From Prochlorococcus marinus XMU1402 (GTDB lineage Bacteria; Cyanobacteriota; Cyanobacteriia; PCC-6307; Cyanobiaceae): a stretch of 64,000 bases of DNA. Below the pieces are notes generated by a model that worked only from the letters and a program-made list of their open reading frames with translations, was not told the DNA's origin and did no database searches. The position numbers were made by a program, and so were the translations under genes. Positions 9,830-19,641 of this stretch are shown in pieces. Location of the stretch: positions 248,001-312,000 of the forward strand of contig NZ_JAAORD010000002.1 of the NCBI RefSeq assembly GCF_017696205.1. The letters run 5' to 3'. How positions within the stretch are numbered: position 1 is the first letter of the stretch; every line of letters starts with the position of its first letter.

Positions 9830-11302
9830 ATGCAATTTTCCACATTCCAAAAAAATCTAGAAAACTGGCAAGGTGCTACATTAATTTTTGGAGTTTTAGA
9901 GGAAAAAATTGCAAGCCAACTTGAACACATAAAATTTGTTGTTGATCCAAAATTATTACTAAAAAAAGTTACTCAAAAAAATTTCAAAGGTGAAAAAGGA
10001 AAAACTTTAAGCTTTGAATTCCTGGATCAAAAATTAGAAAATTTAATCATACTTGGTCTTGGCAAATCAAAAGAGCTAAATAAAAGTGATATAAGAAACT
10101 CCATAGGAAATCTAATTAGAAAAACTGTTGATAAAAATGAAAAAATTAGCATCTTGCTTCCTTGGGAATTAATCAATTCACAATTAGAAATAAATCATTT
10201 AGCAGAGTCAGCCAGATTATCTGCTTATAAAGACAATAGATTCAATAAGAAAAAAGATGAAAAGAATGTTCTTAAAGAAATTGAGTTTTTGAATTTAAAA
10301 AAATTTGAGAAAGTTAGCTTTGATGAGACAGAAAAAATATGTGAAGGTGTTGAACTTGCCAGAAGACTTGTAGCCGCCCCTCCAAATAGTCTTACGCCTA
10401 AGGAAATGTCCATTCAAGCTTCTCAAATAGCTAAAGATCATGGTTTGGAAGTAAAAATTTTAGAGGCAAAAGAATGTGAAAATTTAGGTATGGGTGCATA
10501 TTTAGCTGTAGCAAAAGGTTCTGATCTAGATCCTAAATTTATACACCTTACTCTAAAGTCAGAGGGGCCTATAAAAGAAAAGATTGCGCTTGTTGGAAAG
10601 GGTTTGACCTTTGATTCTGGGGGATACAATTTGAAAGTAGGAGCCTCTCAAATTGAAATGATGAAATATGATATGGGAGGAAGCGCTGCAGTTTTAGGCG
10701 CAGCAAAAGCACTTGGAGCAATAAAACCAAAGGGACTAGAAATACATTTTATTGTGGCCGCTTGCGAAAACATGATAAATGGATCTGCAGTACATCCTGG
10801 AGATGTAGTTAAAGCATCTAATGGTAAGACAATTGAAATAAATAATACTGATGCAGAGGGTAGACTCACATTAGCTGATGCTTTAACTTACGCATCCAAT
10901 TTAAAACCTGATTCAATAGTAGATCTCGCCACTTTAACAGGAGCTATTGTTGTTGCATTAGGAAATGATGTAGCTGGATTCTGGAGCAATAATGATGAGC
11001 TAGCAAATGATCTAAAAGCTGCATCAGCCCAAGCTGGAGAAGAATTATGGCAAATGCCTTTACAAAAATCTTATAAAGAAGGGTTAAAGTCTCATATAGC
11101 TGATATGAAAAATACAGGTCCTAGACCGGGTGGTTCAATAACTGCTGCACTGTTTTTAGAGGAATTCTTTGATGCAGAGATTAAATGGGCTCATATTGAT
11201 ATTGCCGGGACTTGTTGGACTGATAAGAACAAGGGGATTAATCCATCAGGTGCAACCGGTTTTGGAGTTAAAACTCTTGTTCAATGGATTAAAAATAAAT
11301 AA
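9830..11302 (+). CDS. pepA: Leucyl aminopeptidase (M17)
   Basis: This 490-residue cytosolic metallo-aminopeptidase removes N-terminal residues from peptides using two divalent metals. The N-terminal macro-like domain (about 1-160) is followed by the catalytic domain. That domain contains [14 protein letters not shown] near 260 (metal-binding Asp and catalytic Lys), the M17 signature NTDAEGRL near 338-345, and DLATLTGA near 364. Length is normal. It runs convergently against the msrA end of the envelope operon with a 12-base gap and no obvious terminator. Confidence 0.96.
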   Translation: MQFSTFQKNLENWQGATLIFGVLEEKIASQLEHIKFVVDPKLLLKKVTQKNFKGEKGKTLSFEFLDQKLENLIILGLGKSKELNKSDIRNSIGNLIRKTVDKNEKISILLPWELINSQLEINHLAESARLSAYKDNRFNKKKDEKNVLKEIEFLNLKKFEKVSFDETEKICEGVELARRLVAAPPNSLTPKEMSIQASQIAKDHGLEVKILEAKECENLGMGAYLAVAKGSDLDPKFIHLTLKSEGPIKEKIALVGKGLTFDSGGYNLKVGASQIEMMKYDMGGSAAVLGAAKALGAIKPKGLEIHFIVAACENMINGSAVHPGDVVKASNGKTIEINNTDAEGRLTLADALTYASNLKPDSIVDLATLTGAIVVALGNDVAGFWSNNDELANDLKAASAQAGEELWQMPLQKSYKEGLKSHIADMKNTGPRPGGSITAALFLEEFFDAEIKWAHIDIAGTCWTDKNKGINPSGATGFGVKTLVQWIKNK

Positions 11303-11314
11303 ATACATTTAAAA

Positions 11315-11938
11315 TCATTTAGTCCAAGTATTCATTGATCTAGCGTTATCCCCCCATAATTTATCCAACCTCTGATCTCTCCCACATGAGAATCTATAGA
11401 ATTTATATTTCAATTCATTTTTCTCAGCAAAATCCTGATGATATTCTTCAGCTAACCAAAATTGACCTTTTAATTTTAGTTCTACAGATATTTTTTCTAA
11501 TGGAACTTGCAATTCATTAGAGGCCGAAACAATTGCATTTTTTGCGTCACTTTCCTCAACTTCATTTTTCAAATAGATCACTGGCCTATAAGAATCTCCA
11601 CGATCACAAAATTGACCCTTGCCGTCCAAAGGATCAATATTTCTGAAATAGAGCCTAAGTATCTCCGGTAAAGTTACCAGATGGGAATCATAGTCAACCA
11701 AGACCACTTCCTGATGTCCTTCATGATTTTCGTAGTTTGGATTTTGTAAATCTCCACCTGAATATCCACTGTCTACAGAATTCACACCTTTTAAGGACTG
11801 TAAGTCATGTTCTAAACACCAAAAACAACCTCCTGCAAGAATCAATTCCTCTGCAAGAGTGTTTATAGGGTTTGCTAAAATAGAAAAAGCAATTATTAGA
11901 GGCAGGAAATATTTCATTTTTTTTATTATAAAGTTCAA
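11315..11938 (-). CDS. msrA: Peptide methionine-S-sulfoxide reductase, exported form
   Basis: This 207-residue enzyme reduces Met-S-sulfoxide in oxidised proteins. The active site is GGCFWC with catalytic Cys38; the second Cys at 41 is a known family variant of GCFWG. GYSGG near residue 60 and YHQDF near 170 are typical. Residues 1-29 are a Lys-containing hydrophobic leader ending in an Ala-rich stretch, consistent with export to the periplasm or lumen. It is the last gene of the envelope operon and overlaps lpxB by 4 bases (ATGA), so a role in repairing envelope proteins is inferred. Confidence 0.93.
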   Translation of the reverse strand: MNFIIKKMKYFLPLIIAFSILANPINTLAEELILAGGCFWCLEHDLQSLKGVNSVDSGYSGGDLQNPNYENHEGHQEVVLVDYDSHLVTLPEILRLYFRNIDPLDGKGQFCDRGDSYRPVIYLKNEVEESDAKNAIVSASNELQVPLEKISVELKLKGQFWLAEEYHQDFAEKNELKYKFYRFSCGRDQRLDKLWGDNARSMNTWTK

Positions 11939-13113
11939 ATAATAGAATTAATAACCTCTTTAGCAGCTCTTTCGACTACACCCTCTTCTCCTAATTCTTT
12001 TTTTAAAAAATCATATCCTTTTTTAATTTTTATTTTTTCTGACTTCCGTTCAAGAATCTTACAGGATTTATAGAAAATTTTCTTGTAGTCAAAATCTTCT
12101 TGTACAAATTCAGGTATTATTAATTTATTTACTAATAAATTTACAGGGGAAATAAATCTGAGTTTGAAATTAAGAATATATTTTGCAATAAAAGCTGTTA
12201 TTTTACTTACTCTGTAACCAACAATTTGCGGAATTCCATACAATGATAGTTCCATATTAACTGTCCCAGATTTGCAAAAAGCAATTTTTGTGAGCGAATA
12301 AATATAAGGCTTTAATCTTGCATTATCTTTTTGAGAAATCACATGTCCTACAACTTGATATTTTCTAAAGGCCTTTTTAAATCTTTCATCAAAAACCCCT
12401 CTACAGGAGAGAATATAAACAACCAAATTTGGATATTTTTGTTGTAATTTTCTAGCCGCCTTCATAAAAGTAGGTAATATATATTTTAATTCTTGAGGTC
12501 TTGAAGCTGGCATTAAAAGCAGGATATTTTGATTTGGATTAAGTTTCAGAATATTCCTGGCATCTTTCTTTAGAGGAAGTTTTTTTGTCAAATCAATCAT
12601 TGGATGTCCAACCCACAAAACATTTCCACCCTTCTTTTTATAAAAAGCGGCTTCTTTCTTGAAGATCGCAAAAATTTTATCTGAAAAATTTATTAAATTA
12701 GTCGAAGTGTTATTTCCTACCCTCCAAGCCCACTCTTGAGGAGCGATATAGTAGAAAATTGGAATTTTAGTCTTCGATCTTTTTAATTTAGTTCCAATAT
12801 TTATATTGGGACCCATATAGTCAATTAAAATTAAACAATCAGGGGGATATTTTTTTAGTAATTTATAAAATCTTTTTTGGATTTTTATTGTTGGAATAAT
12901 AAGAGGTAAAGCCTCCCAAATTCCAATTGCACTTATTGATGTAGTATCTTGGAGGATTTTTACACCTTCTTTTTTCATTCTTTCACCACCTAATCCACAA
13001 ATTTCTAAATCTATAGATTTTTTTTTCGCTTCGTCTAATAATGCTTTTGATAACAAACTCCCATGCAAATCTCCAGAGACTTCTCCAGTACTTATAAATA
13101 TCTTTTTATTCAT
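11935..13113 (-). CDS. lpxB: Lipid-A-disaccharide synthase
   Basis: This 392-residue GT19 glycosyltransferase joins UDP-diacylglucosamine and lipid X in lipid A synthesis at the inner membrane face. The N-terminal STGEVSGDLHG (about 8-18), YYIAPQEWAW near 141, the LLMPASRPQE segment near 200 and CKSGTVNMELSLYG near 278 are characteristic. Length is normal. It overlaps lpxA upstream and msrA downstream by 4 bases each, which supports translational coupling. Confidence 0.95.
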   Translation of the reverse strand: MNKKIFISTGEVSGDLHGSLLSKALLDEAKKKSIDLEICGLGGERMKKEGVKILQDTTSISAIGIWEALPLIIPTIKIQKRFYKLLKKYPPDCLILIDYMGPNINIGTKLKRSKTKIPIFYYIAPQEWAWRVGNNTSTNLINFSDKIFAIFKKEAAFYKKKGGNVLWVGHPMIDLTKKLPLKKDARNILKLNPNQNILLLMPASRPQELKYILPTFMKAARKLQQKYPNLVVYILSCRGVFDERFKKAFRKYQVVGHVISQKDNARLKPYIYSLTKIAFCKSGTVNMELSLYGIPQIVGYRVSKITAFIAKYILNFKLRFISPVNLLVNKLIIPEFVQEDFDYKKIFYKSCKILERKSEKIKIKKGYDFLKKELGEEGVVERAAKEVINSII

Positions 13114-13964
13114 AAATTCACTACAGGCATTGGTCCTCGTCTTTCTTTAGATATTGATTCCTTTAAAAAATTACATAATTTTGAAGATGAAAGATCTAAT
13201 TCTCCTTTAAGTAATTTTTCTAATGAATTTGAAATCGCATCATCAGATTTAAAGAGAAGATTCCAAGTACTTTGTAGTAATTTTAAATCAAAATCTTTAT
13301 TTTCCATTAAACCACTCCTTTTGATCCCAATCCTATTTAAACCTCTCAATCTTCCAGGATGTCCCTCGGCCAAACAAAAAGGAGGTACATCTCTATCAAC
13401 TCTAGTCATTCCTCCAATCATTGCTAAGTAACCAATATGTACGAATTGATGAATACCTAAACAGCCACCAATAATAGCTTTATCTTCTATCTTTACATGT
13501 CCTGCAACTTGAACACTATTTGATAAAACTATCCCATCAGCAAGTTCACAATTATGACCTATATGGCTATAAGCCATCAACAAATTATTATTCCCAATAA
13601 TAGTTTTTTCTCCTTCATAAGTTGCCTTATTAATAGTTACGCATTCTCTAAAAGTATTATTATCTCCAATAATTACTTCAGTAGATGCACCTTTATATTT
13701 TAGATCTTGGGGATCCAGACCTATAAAAACATTTGGGAAAACTTTATTGTTAATACCAATTTGAGTTCTTCCAGAAATAACAGCATTTGGTCCTATTTCT
13801 GTTCCTTTCCCGATAGTCACATTAGGGCCGATAATTGCTCCTTGAGAAATAATGACACCATCATCCAGTTCGGCACTTGGATCAACAAAAGCGTTTGGGT
13901 GCACTTTTACACCACTAATGCTTGCCTTTAATTCAGTATTTTTATTCTCCATATCACTAATCAA
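13110..13964 (-). CDS. lpxA: UDP-N-acetylglucosamine acyltransferase
   Basis: This 284-residue hexapeptide-repeat enzyme adds the first hydroxyacyl chain to UDP-GlcNAc. About 180 residues of left-handed beta-helix hexads ([19 protein letters not shown] onward) are followed by a helical C-terminal domain. The catalytic His lies in the [10 protein letters not shown] stretch near residue 130. At 284 residues it is slightly longer than the typical 260 because of an N-terminal extension of about 17 residues. It overlaps fabZ by 8 bases and lpxB by 4. Confidence 0.95.
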   Translation of the reverse strand: MISDMENKNTELKASISGVKVHPNAFVDPSAELDDGVIISQGAIIGPNVTIGKGTEIGPNAVISGRTQIGINNKVFPNVFIGLDPQDLKYKGASTEVIIGDNNTFRECVTINKATYEGEKTIIGNNNLLMAYSHIGHNCELADGIVLSNSVQVAGHVKIEDKAIIGGCLGIHQFVHIGYLAMIGGMTRVDRDVPPFCLAEGHPGRLRGLNRIGIKRSGLMENKDFDLKLLQSTWNLLFKSDDAISNSLEKLLKGELDLSSSKLCNFLKESISKERRGPMPVVNL

Positions 13965-14421
13965 CTAATGAGAACATCAATTCTCCAGCACAAACTAACT
14001 TCCCATCAACGTGTGCCTCACCTTTAACCTTGCCAAATCTTTGTCTTTTAATACTTAATAACTCACAAGAAATTATCAATTGATCGCCAGGTACAACAGG
14101 TTTTCTAAATTTAACGTTATTGATTCCAGCGAAGACGAAAAGTCCTTTAGGAAGATCAGGCATTTGAGTCACTATTATTCCCCCAACTTGAGCCATTGAT
14201 TCAACAATAAGAACTCCAGGCATTAAGGGCCTTTCAGGAAAATGTCCTTGAAATTGAGGCTCATTAATAGTTACATTTTTTACAGCGACAGCTCGCTCAC
14301 CGGGAATATGCTCTATGACTTTATCCACAAGAGCAAAAGGATATCTATGAGGTAATAAACCTAGTATTTTCTCCGAGGAGAGTTGATTATTTTCAATAGA
14401 TAATTTCTTTTCCAAAATCAT
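13957..14421 (-). CDS. fabZ: 3-hydroxyacyl-[acyl-carrier-protein] dehydratase
   Basis: This 154-residue hot-dog fold enzyme dehydrates 3-hydroxyacyl-ACP in fatty acid elongation. The catalytic His25 lies in [12 protein letters not shown]. The acidic residue and central helix are in [20 protein letters not shown] (about 79-98). Placement between lpxC and lpxA is the classical arrangement that balances fatty acid synthesis against lipid A synthesis for the shared hydroxyacyl-ACP pool. Confidence 0.96.
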   Translation of the reverse strand: MILEKKLSIENNQLSSEKILGLLPHRYPFALVDKVIEHIPGERAVAVKNVTINEPQFQGHFPERPLMPGVLIVESMAQVGGIIVTQMPDLPKGLFVFAGINNVKFRKPVVPGDQLIISCELLSIKRQRFGKVKGEAHVDGKLVCAGELMFSLVD

Positions 14422-14432
14422 TAAAGATAAAA

Positions 14433-15269
14433 TTAATTTTTAAGCGATGAGGCCAATAAAGCATTTAAAGAATGTGATCCTCTATAAACTAAAATTTGAG
14501 CCTTAGGTAACCCTACCAAAGCCAAGTCCCCAATTAGGTCCAAAATTTTATGTCTTATTGGTTCATTATCAAATCTTAATGGTGGATTAACCCATCCATC
14601 TCCGTCACACACAAGGGCATTTTCCAAACTTCCTCCCTTAATTAATCCAAGTTCACTTAACTCTTGAAATTGGTCCTTAAAACCAAATGTTCTTGCTGGA
14701 GCAATCATTTCAACAAAACTTTTTGGATTTAAATCAATCACAAAAGTTTGATTTCCAATTGCTTTATAGGGAAAACTTATAGTTGATATAATCGTAAGTC
14801 TTTGGGAGGGAATTGCAGCTATAACCGAACTTTCTTTATTTAGAATTATTGATTTATTAATCTCTCGAAAAAAATTATCTGGCTTGGGTGCCTTTTTTAT
14901 CCCTACTTCTTCAAAATCTCTAACCCACTGAATTGCCGATCCATCTAAAAGCGGGATCTCTTTCCCATCAACCTCAATATGTATATAACTTAACCCACAC
15001 CCAGCCATTGAAGATAATAAATGTTCAATAGTATATAAATTTCTTCCCCCTATTTTAACAGCCGTACAAAGCATCGTACTTCCTATTAAATCTTGAGTAA
15101 GCTTAAAAATCTCGTTGGGTTTATCCCTAAAGGAAATAAAATATCCTTCTTTTTCATAAGAAGAAATCGTTACTCTTGTTGTTTCACCACTATGGAGACC
15201 TATACCTTCTCTGGAAATAACACCAGCTAAGGTATAACAATGATCATAACTAGAAGGCCAAGAAAACAC
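14433..15269 (-). CDS. lpxC: UDP-3-O-acyl-N-acetylglucosamine deacetylase
   Basis: This 278-residue zinc deacetylase catalyses the committed step of lipid A synthesis. Zinc ligands are recognisable as His83 in [10 protein letters not shown] and the His/Asp pair in HKILDLIGD near residues 238-246. A catalytic His occurs in the C-terminal GSHSLN near 269. GLHSGE near residue 25 is conserved. The start is GTG, directly abutting the stop codon of the BamA gene with no spacer base (TAAGTG), so it is probably translated by re-initiation. Confidence 0.95.
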   Translation of the reverse strand: MFSWPSSYDHCYTLAGVISREGIGLHSGETTRVTISSYEKEGYFISFRDKPNEIFKLTQDLIGSTMLCTAVKIGGRNLYTIEHLLSSMAGCGLSYIHIEVDGKEIPLLDGSAIQWVRDFEEVGIKKAPKPDNFFREINKSIILNKESSVIAAIPSQRLTIISTISFPYKAIGNQTFVIDLNPKSFVEMIAPARTFGFKDQFQELSELGLIKGGSLENALVCDGDGWVNPPLRFDNEPIRHKILDLIGDLALVGLPKAQILVYRGSHSLNALLASSLKN

Positions 15270-17396
15270 TTAAAACTTCCATCCAACTCCAAGTGTATAT
15301 CTCCAATCTCCACTTAGATCCTTACTAGCAACATCTAATCTTAATGGGCCAATTGGCGTTTTCACTCCAATTGAACCTCCAAACGAATAACCTGTACCAG
15401 ATTTCTGTAATAATTTACCAGGTTTTCCAGGAACATCCTTTTGTGAACCTAAATCACTTCCTGCATCTGCAAATAGAGCTCCAGTTAGCATTCTCCAAAT
15501 AGGGAATCTGTACTCTACTGTGCCCTCAACAAAACTTTTACTTACCGCCAAGTCACAAGATCCCCAACCTCTCACTGAAGATGTCCCTCCCATACAAAAT
15601 GCTTCATAGGGAGGCAATTCCCCAATAATAGTTCCAGCTTTAAGTTGAAAACCAATAGCTTGAGGACAATCTTCACTGCTTGCATTACTAGACTTACATT
15701 CTTTGGTTAAATTTATAAATCTTGTTGGTATAAAATATGAATATGAGGCTTTCATTCTATTAAAAGTTGGTGATTTGGGACCCATTGAAACAAACTGTTC
15801 AGTTCCAAAGGTTAATTTATTTCCTGAAGTTGGGTTCAAAGAATTATTCAAATTATTTCTAGATGTACTTGCAATAACACTTACCAATATATTTTCATTA
15901 GGGCATGTACCATCATTTGGAGTAAAACCAATACAGATGATATCACTTATATTTCCTGTAGTTGGAGTCACATCACCATATGGTTTTTTGTTCCCATCAC
16001 CATCAATCAACTTTACTTTCTTAAAATTCATCCCTGTAAGAACTCTCCATTTAGCAACTTTAAATGGATCCCCACCATTAAGAGGCCTTGAGAAGGAAAA
16101 TCCACCACCGGATTTTTCTAGAACTATTGACGAAAAAGAATCAGCTGTTGAGGTATTTGTATTATCTACAGCATATATGCGTCCATTATTTTCGCTTTTA
16201 AATTCTTGAGGATAATCTCTACTTAGAAAGAAATTTGTTCTGAAAGAAGTTTTATGTTTATCTCCTTTGATCCATGGATCAAATAAAGAAAAGTTATAGG
16301 TTGTTGAATATTCCCCAAAATTTAGATTGATTTTTGTAGACCAAGCTCTTCCTAATGTATTTGTTTCCTGCAAACCAATTGAAGCGAAAATACCTGAAGC
16401 ATTACTATACCCAAGTCCACCTGTTAATGATCCTGTTCTTTGCTCGCTCAAATCTAAATAAATTATGACTTGGTCAGGATTTAAGCTATCTGGACCAAGA
16501 GATACTTTTACATCATCAAATAATGATGTGGAATATAGTCTATTGATATCTGCTTGTAAAATTTTTCTATTAAATATAGTGCCAGGTTGTGTTTTCAACT
16601 CTCTTTCTATTACCCAGTCTTTTGTTTTTCCTTTTCTAGGTTTTCCATCGATAATAGATTCACCGTCAGATCCCAAGAATCTAAACTGTACATCAGATAT
16701 GATTCCTTCAGAAACATTTAAGGTTACTATTCCGTCATCAGATATTCTATCTGGGCCTTTAATTCTAGCTAAAGAATAACCTTGACTTTCATAACGCTTT
16801 TTTATAATTTCTATTTTATTTTGTAATTCATTGAGGTTAAGAGTTGTGCCATAAAAATTTTTAAAAATATCATCTACATATTCATTAGAGATTAGTGAGT
16901 TTTTTGGTTGAAGTTCAACTTTTTTCAAAATTGGATTAGGTACTACATTTACGATTAGCCTCACCCCCAATGGTCCATCTTGTGAATTTATTTTCACTCC
17001 TGAAAACCAACCACTAGCATAAATTGCATTCAGGTCTCGATTTAAAATTTGATTATCAACAATACTACCAGGCTTTATATTCATAGAATCATATGCAGCT
17101 AGTTCAAGTTTTCTGCCCTCAGGATGATTTTCCCAACCTTGAATAATTATTTCTGAAATAAGAGCACTTTCTTTATTAATATTGTTTTGATTTTCTGCTA
17201 TTAAGAAATTTGTATCTCGTTTCATATCAAATTCTTGAATTAAAACATTTTTATTAATTTCTAGATTTTTAACTCCTTGCTCAAAGTCATTTGGCAAATA
17301 TTTAGCAGCTAATTCTGAATTGTTTGATAGAAAAATCAAGGGGTAACAAGTGATATTTGAAAAAACCTTACTTAATTTTAAAAAATGTTTCTGCAT
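15270..17396 (-). CDS. bamA: Outer membrane assembly factor, Omp85/BamA family
   Basis: This 708-residue outer membrane protein inserts beta-barrel proteins. After a short N-terminal hydrophobic stretch, several POTRA-like repeats span about residues 80-320. They are followed by a 16-strand-type barrel containing GLGYSNASGIFASIGLQ near 328 and the conserved lid motif SVRGW near 614, and ending in WKF with the terminal aromatic typical of outer membrane proteins. It heads the operon that makes lipid A, linking barrel assembly and LPS synthesis. The Cys pairs near 485-497 and 571-582 in predicted loops are unusual for a barrel. Confidence 0.93.
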   Translation of the reverse strand: MQKHFLKLSKVFSNITCYPLIFLSNNSELAAKYLPNDFEQGVKNLEINKNVLIQEFDMKRDTNFLIAENQNNINKESALISEIIIQGWENHPEGRKLELAAYDSMNIKPGSIVDNQILNRDLNAIYASGWFSGVKINSQDGPLGVRLIVNVVPNPILKKVELQPKNSLISNEYVDDIFKNFYGTTLNLNELQNKIEIIKKRYESQGYSLARIKGPDRISDDGIVTLNVSEGIISDVQFRFLGSDGESIIDGKPRKGKTKDWVIERELKTQPGTIFNRKILQADINRLYSTSLFDDVKVSLGPDSLNPDQVIIYLDLSEQRTGSLTGGLGYSNASGIFASIGLQETNTLGRAWSTKINLNFGEYSTTYNFSLFDPWIKGDKHKTSFRTNFFLSRDYPQEFKSENNGRIYAVDNTNTSTADSFSSIVLEKSGGGFSFSRPLNGGDPFKVAKWRVLTGMNFKKVKLIDGDGNKKPYGDVTPTTGNISDIICIGFTPNDGTCPNENILVSVIASTSRNNLNNSLNPTSGNKLTFGTEQFVSMGPKSPTFNRMKASYSYFIPTRFINLTKECKSSNASSEDCPQAIGFQLKAGTIIGELPPYEAFCMGGTSSVRGWGSCDLAVSKSFVEGTVEYRFPIWRMLTGALFADAGSDLGSQKDVPGKPGKLLQKSGTGYSFGGSIGVKTPIGPLRLDVASKDLSGDWRYTLGVGWKF

Positions 17397-17439
17397 AGTT
17401 TTCTTAATTATGGTGAATAAAAATATTCATTGAATTTAG

Positions 17440-18168
17440 TTAAATGAATTCATTTATTCTTCGGTTAATTTCACTATAAGCTTCAATTAAACCACCTAAA
17501 TCATTCCTAAATCTGTCTTTATCTAGACTTACTATTGTATCATTTTTCTGATTAAGATCCCATAATCTGCAATTATCGGGACTTATCTCGTCCCCAAGAA
17601 GAATTTTATTTTTAAAATCATAGCCAAACTCCAATTTGAAATCTACAAGTTGGAGCTGAATATTTTTAAAAAAACTTTTTAGGATTATATTAATTTTTAG
17701 GGTTAAATCAATTATTAAATCCAAATCTTTAGAACTTATTATATTCATTAATTCAATTCTTTCTTTTGTAAGAATAGGATCATTCAGTTCATCATTCTTA
17801 AGATAGATATCAATTAATGGTTTTGCCAAAATAGTGCCAGGTTTAATAGTCGTTTGTTTACACAATGAACCATAAGCTGTATTTCTTAAAACAATTTCTA
17901 AAGGAATTACTTTTATTTTTTTCGCAATCATTATATTTTCATTTTTCAGTTCAATGAAATGAGTTGGGATATTATTACTTATAAGTATTTCAAAAATTCT
18001 TGCACTTATTAAGCAATTAAGTTTTCCCTTCCCTTCAAACTTTGCTTTTTTCAATGCATTAAAAGCTGTAGCATCGTCTTTAAATTCAATTATGACTTTA
18101 TCTGAATCTTCATGAGAAAAAACTTTTTTTGCTTTACCTTCATAAATCAACTCGTATTTATTATTCAT
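17440..18168 (-). CDS. purC: SAICAR synthetase
   Basis: This 242-residue ATP-dependent ligase of purine synthesis joins CAIR and aspartate. The N-terminal YEGKAKKVF (about 9-17), the substrate loop with DDATAFN near 31, and LLGDEISPDNCRLWD near 195-209 are signature segments. Length is normal. It is divergent from purD, another purine gene; the 137-base gap between the two (18169-18305) must hold both promoters. Confidence 0.96.
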   Translation of the reverse strand: MNNKYELIYEGKAKKVFSHEDSDKVIIEFKDDATAFNALKKAKFEGKGKLNCLISARIFEILISNNIPTHFIELKNENIMIAKKIKVIPLEIVLRNTAYGSLCKQTTIKPGTILAKPLIDIYLKNDELNDPILTKERIELMNIISSKDLDLIIDLTLKINIILKSFFKNIQLQLVDFKLEFGYDFKNKILLGDEISPDNCRLWDLNQKNDTIVSLDKDRFRNDLGGLIEAYSEINRRINEFI

Positions 18169-18305
18169 TAATTAAACCCTCATTTTATGTTTAAAAGTAT
18201 TTTTTTTATTTAACATATTATTAGTGATCAACTTTTCAAAATAGTTTATGTCATTTTAACTAATTATTCATCGAAACCTCATAAACTTCAAGAAAAACAA
18301 ATTTC

Positions 18306-19637
18306 ATGAGTATTAATTCAACAAGTTCTAAGAATTTACATAGATTAGAAAATATTTTAATAATTGGAAATGGTGGAAGAGAAAATTCTTTAGCTTGGGC
18401 AATTCAAAAAAATGAATTAGTCAGACAAGTTTATTTAATCCCTGGCAATGCTGGTTCAGAAAGAATAAATAAATGTAAAAGAATAAAAATTGATATAGAG
18501 AATAAAAACGAATTAGTGGAAAAGCTTAATTTTTTAGAAATAGATCTAATTGTAATAGGTCCAGAAATACCTTTAGCAAATGGTTTAGCCGATTTTCTTC
18601 GAAAAAAAGACTTTAAAGTGTTTGGCCCTGGTAAAGATGGAGCAAAATTGGAATACAGCAAATCTTGGGCAAAAGAATTTATGAAAGACGCAAATATTCC
18701 AACTGCAAACTTTTGGAAAGTAAATTCATTAGCAGAGGCAAAAAAAATTATCTATTCATCATTGATTCCACTTGTAGTAAAAGCGGATGGTCTAGCTTCA
18801 GGTAAAGGTGTTTTTATTCCTGATTCAAAAGATGAATGTTATAGAGCAGCAGAATCAATTTTCAATGGTAAGTTTGGCAAATCCGGGGATATAGTAGTAC
18901 TGGAAGAAAAAATTGAGGGTCCAGAAGTTTCAGTTTTTGCTTTATGTGATGGAGAGAGATACATATTACTCCCAACTGCTCAAGATCACAAACGTCTCAA
19001 TGAGAATGATAAAGGTCCTAATACAGGAGGGATGGGAGCTTATTCTCCTACTCCACTTTTAACAGAGGATTACCTTGACAGAATAATCAAAGAAATAGTT
19101 GAACCGACTATAGTCGAACTTAATAAAAAAAATATTGACTACAGAGGCGTAATTTATTTTGGATTAATGATCACACAATCTGGGCCCAAAGTTATAGAAT
19201 ATAATTGCAGGTTTGGAGATCCAGAATGCCAAACAATAATGCCTTTAATGGATCAAAATTTTGTATTCCTTTTAGAAAAATGTTCAATGGGAAATTTAAC
19301 TGGCGATGAAAAAATTGATACTTTGGATAAGGTTAGTGGTTGTGTAATAGCTTCATCAAAAGGTTACCCTTACGATTATAAAACTGGCTTCCCAATAAAG
19401 ATAGGGAAGATTGACTCAAATGATTGTCAAATTTTCGACTCCGGTACATCTCTAAGTAAAAATGGTGAACTAATAACTGATGGGGGAAGAGTTTTAAGTA
19501 TCGTCTGTCAAGATAAAGATTTCGATATTGCATTTGAAAAAGCCTATAAAAATTTAAAAGAGATTAATTTTGATGGCATTTACTTCAGAAATGATATTGG
19601 TTATCAAGTTAGGGAAAACTTTTCAAAGAAAAATTAA
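18306..19637 (+). CDS. purD: Phosphoribosylamine-glycine ligase
   Basis: This 443-residue ATP-grasp enzyme makes GAR from phosphoribosylamine and glycine. IIGNGGRENSLAW near 19-31, VVKADGLASGKGVF near 157-170, and the ATP-grasp C-terminal RFGDPECQ near 302 are diagnostic. Length is near the typical 420-430, with a slight N-terminal extension of about 14 polar residues. nblS begins 4 bases after the stop, so they probably share a transcript. Confidence 0.96.
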   Translation: MSINSTSSKNLHRLENILIIGNGGRENSLAWAIQKNELVRQVYLIPGNAGSERINKCKRIKIDIENKNELVEKLNFLEIDLIVIGPEIPLANGLADFLRKKDFKVFGPGKDGAKLEYSKSWAKEFMKDANIPTANFWKVNSLAEAKKIIYSSLIPLVVKADGLASGKGVFIPDSKDECYRAAESIFNGKFGKSGDIVVLEEKIEGPEVSVFALCDGERYILLPTAQDHKRLNENDKGPNTGGMGAYSPTPLLTEDYLDRIIKEIVEPTIVELNKKNIDYRGVIYFGLMITQSGPKVIEYNCRFGDPECQTIMPLMDQNFVFLLEKCSMGNLTGDEKIDTLDKVSGCVIASSKGYPYDYKTGFPIKIGKIDSNDCQIFDSGTSLSKNGELITDGGRVLSIVCQDKDFDIAFEKAYKNLKEINFDGIYFRNDIGYQVRENFSKKN

Positions 19638-19641
19638 GCTT

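Noticed and set aside
13063..13431. 122-codon plus-strand frame across lpxB/lpxA
   Set aside because: Both real genes are strongly supported; this frame is an antisense shadow.
15703..16209. 168-codon plus-strand frame inside bamA
   Set aside because: The opposite frame encodes clear barrel strands; this one has no family features.
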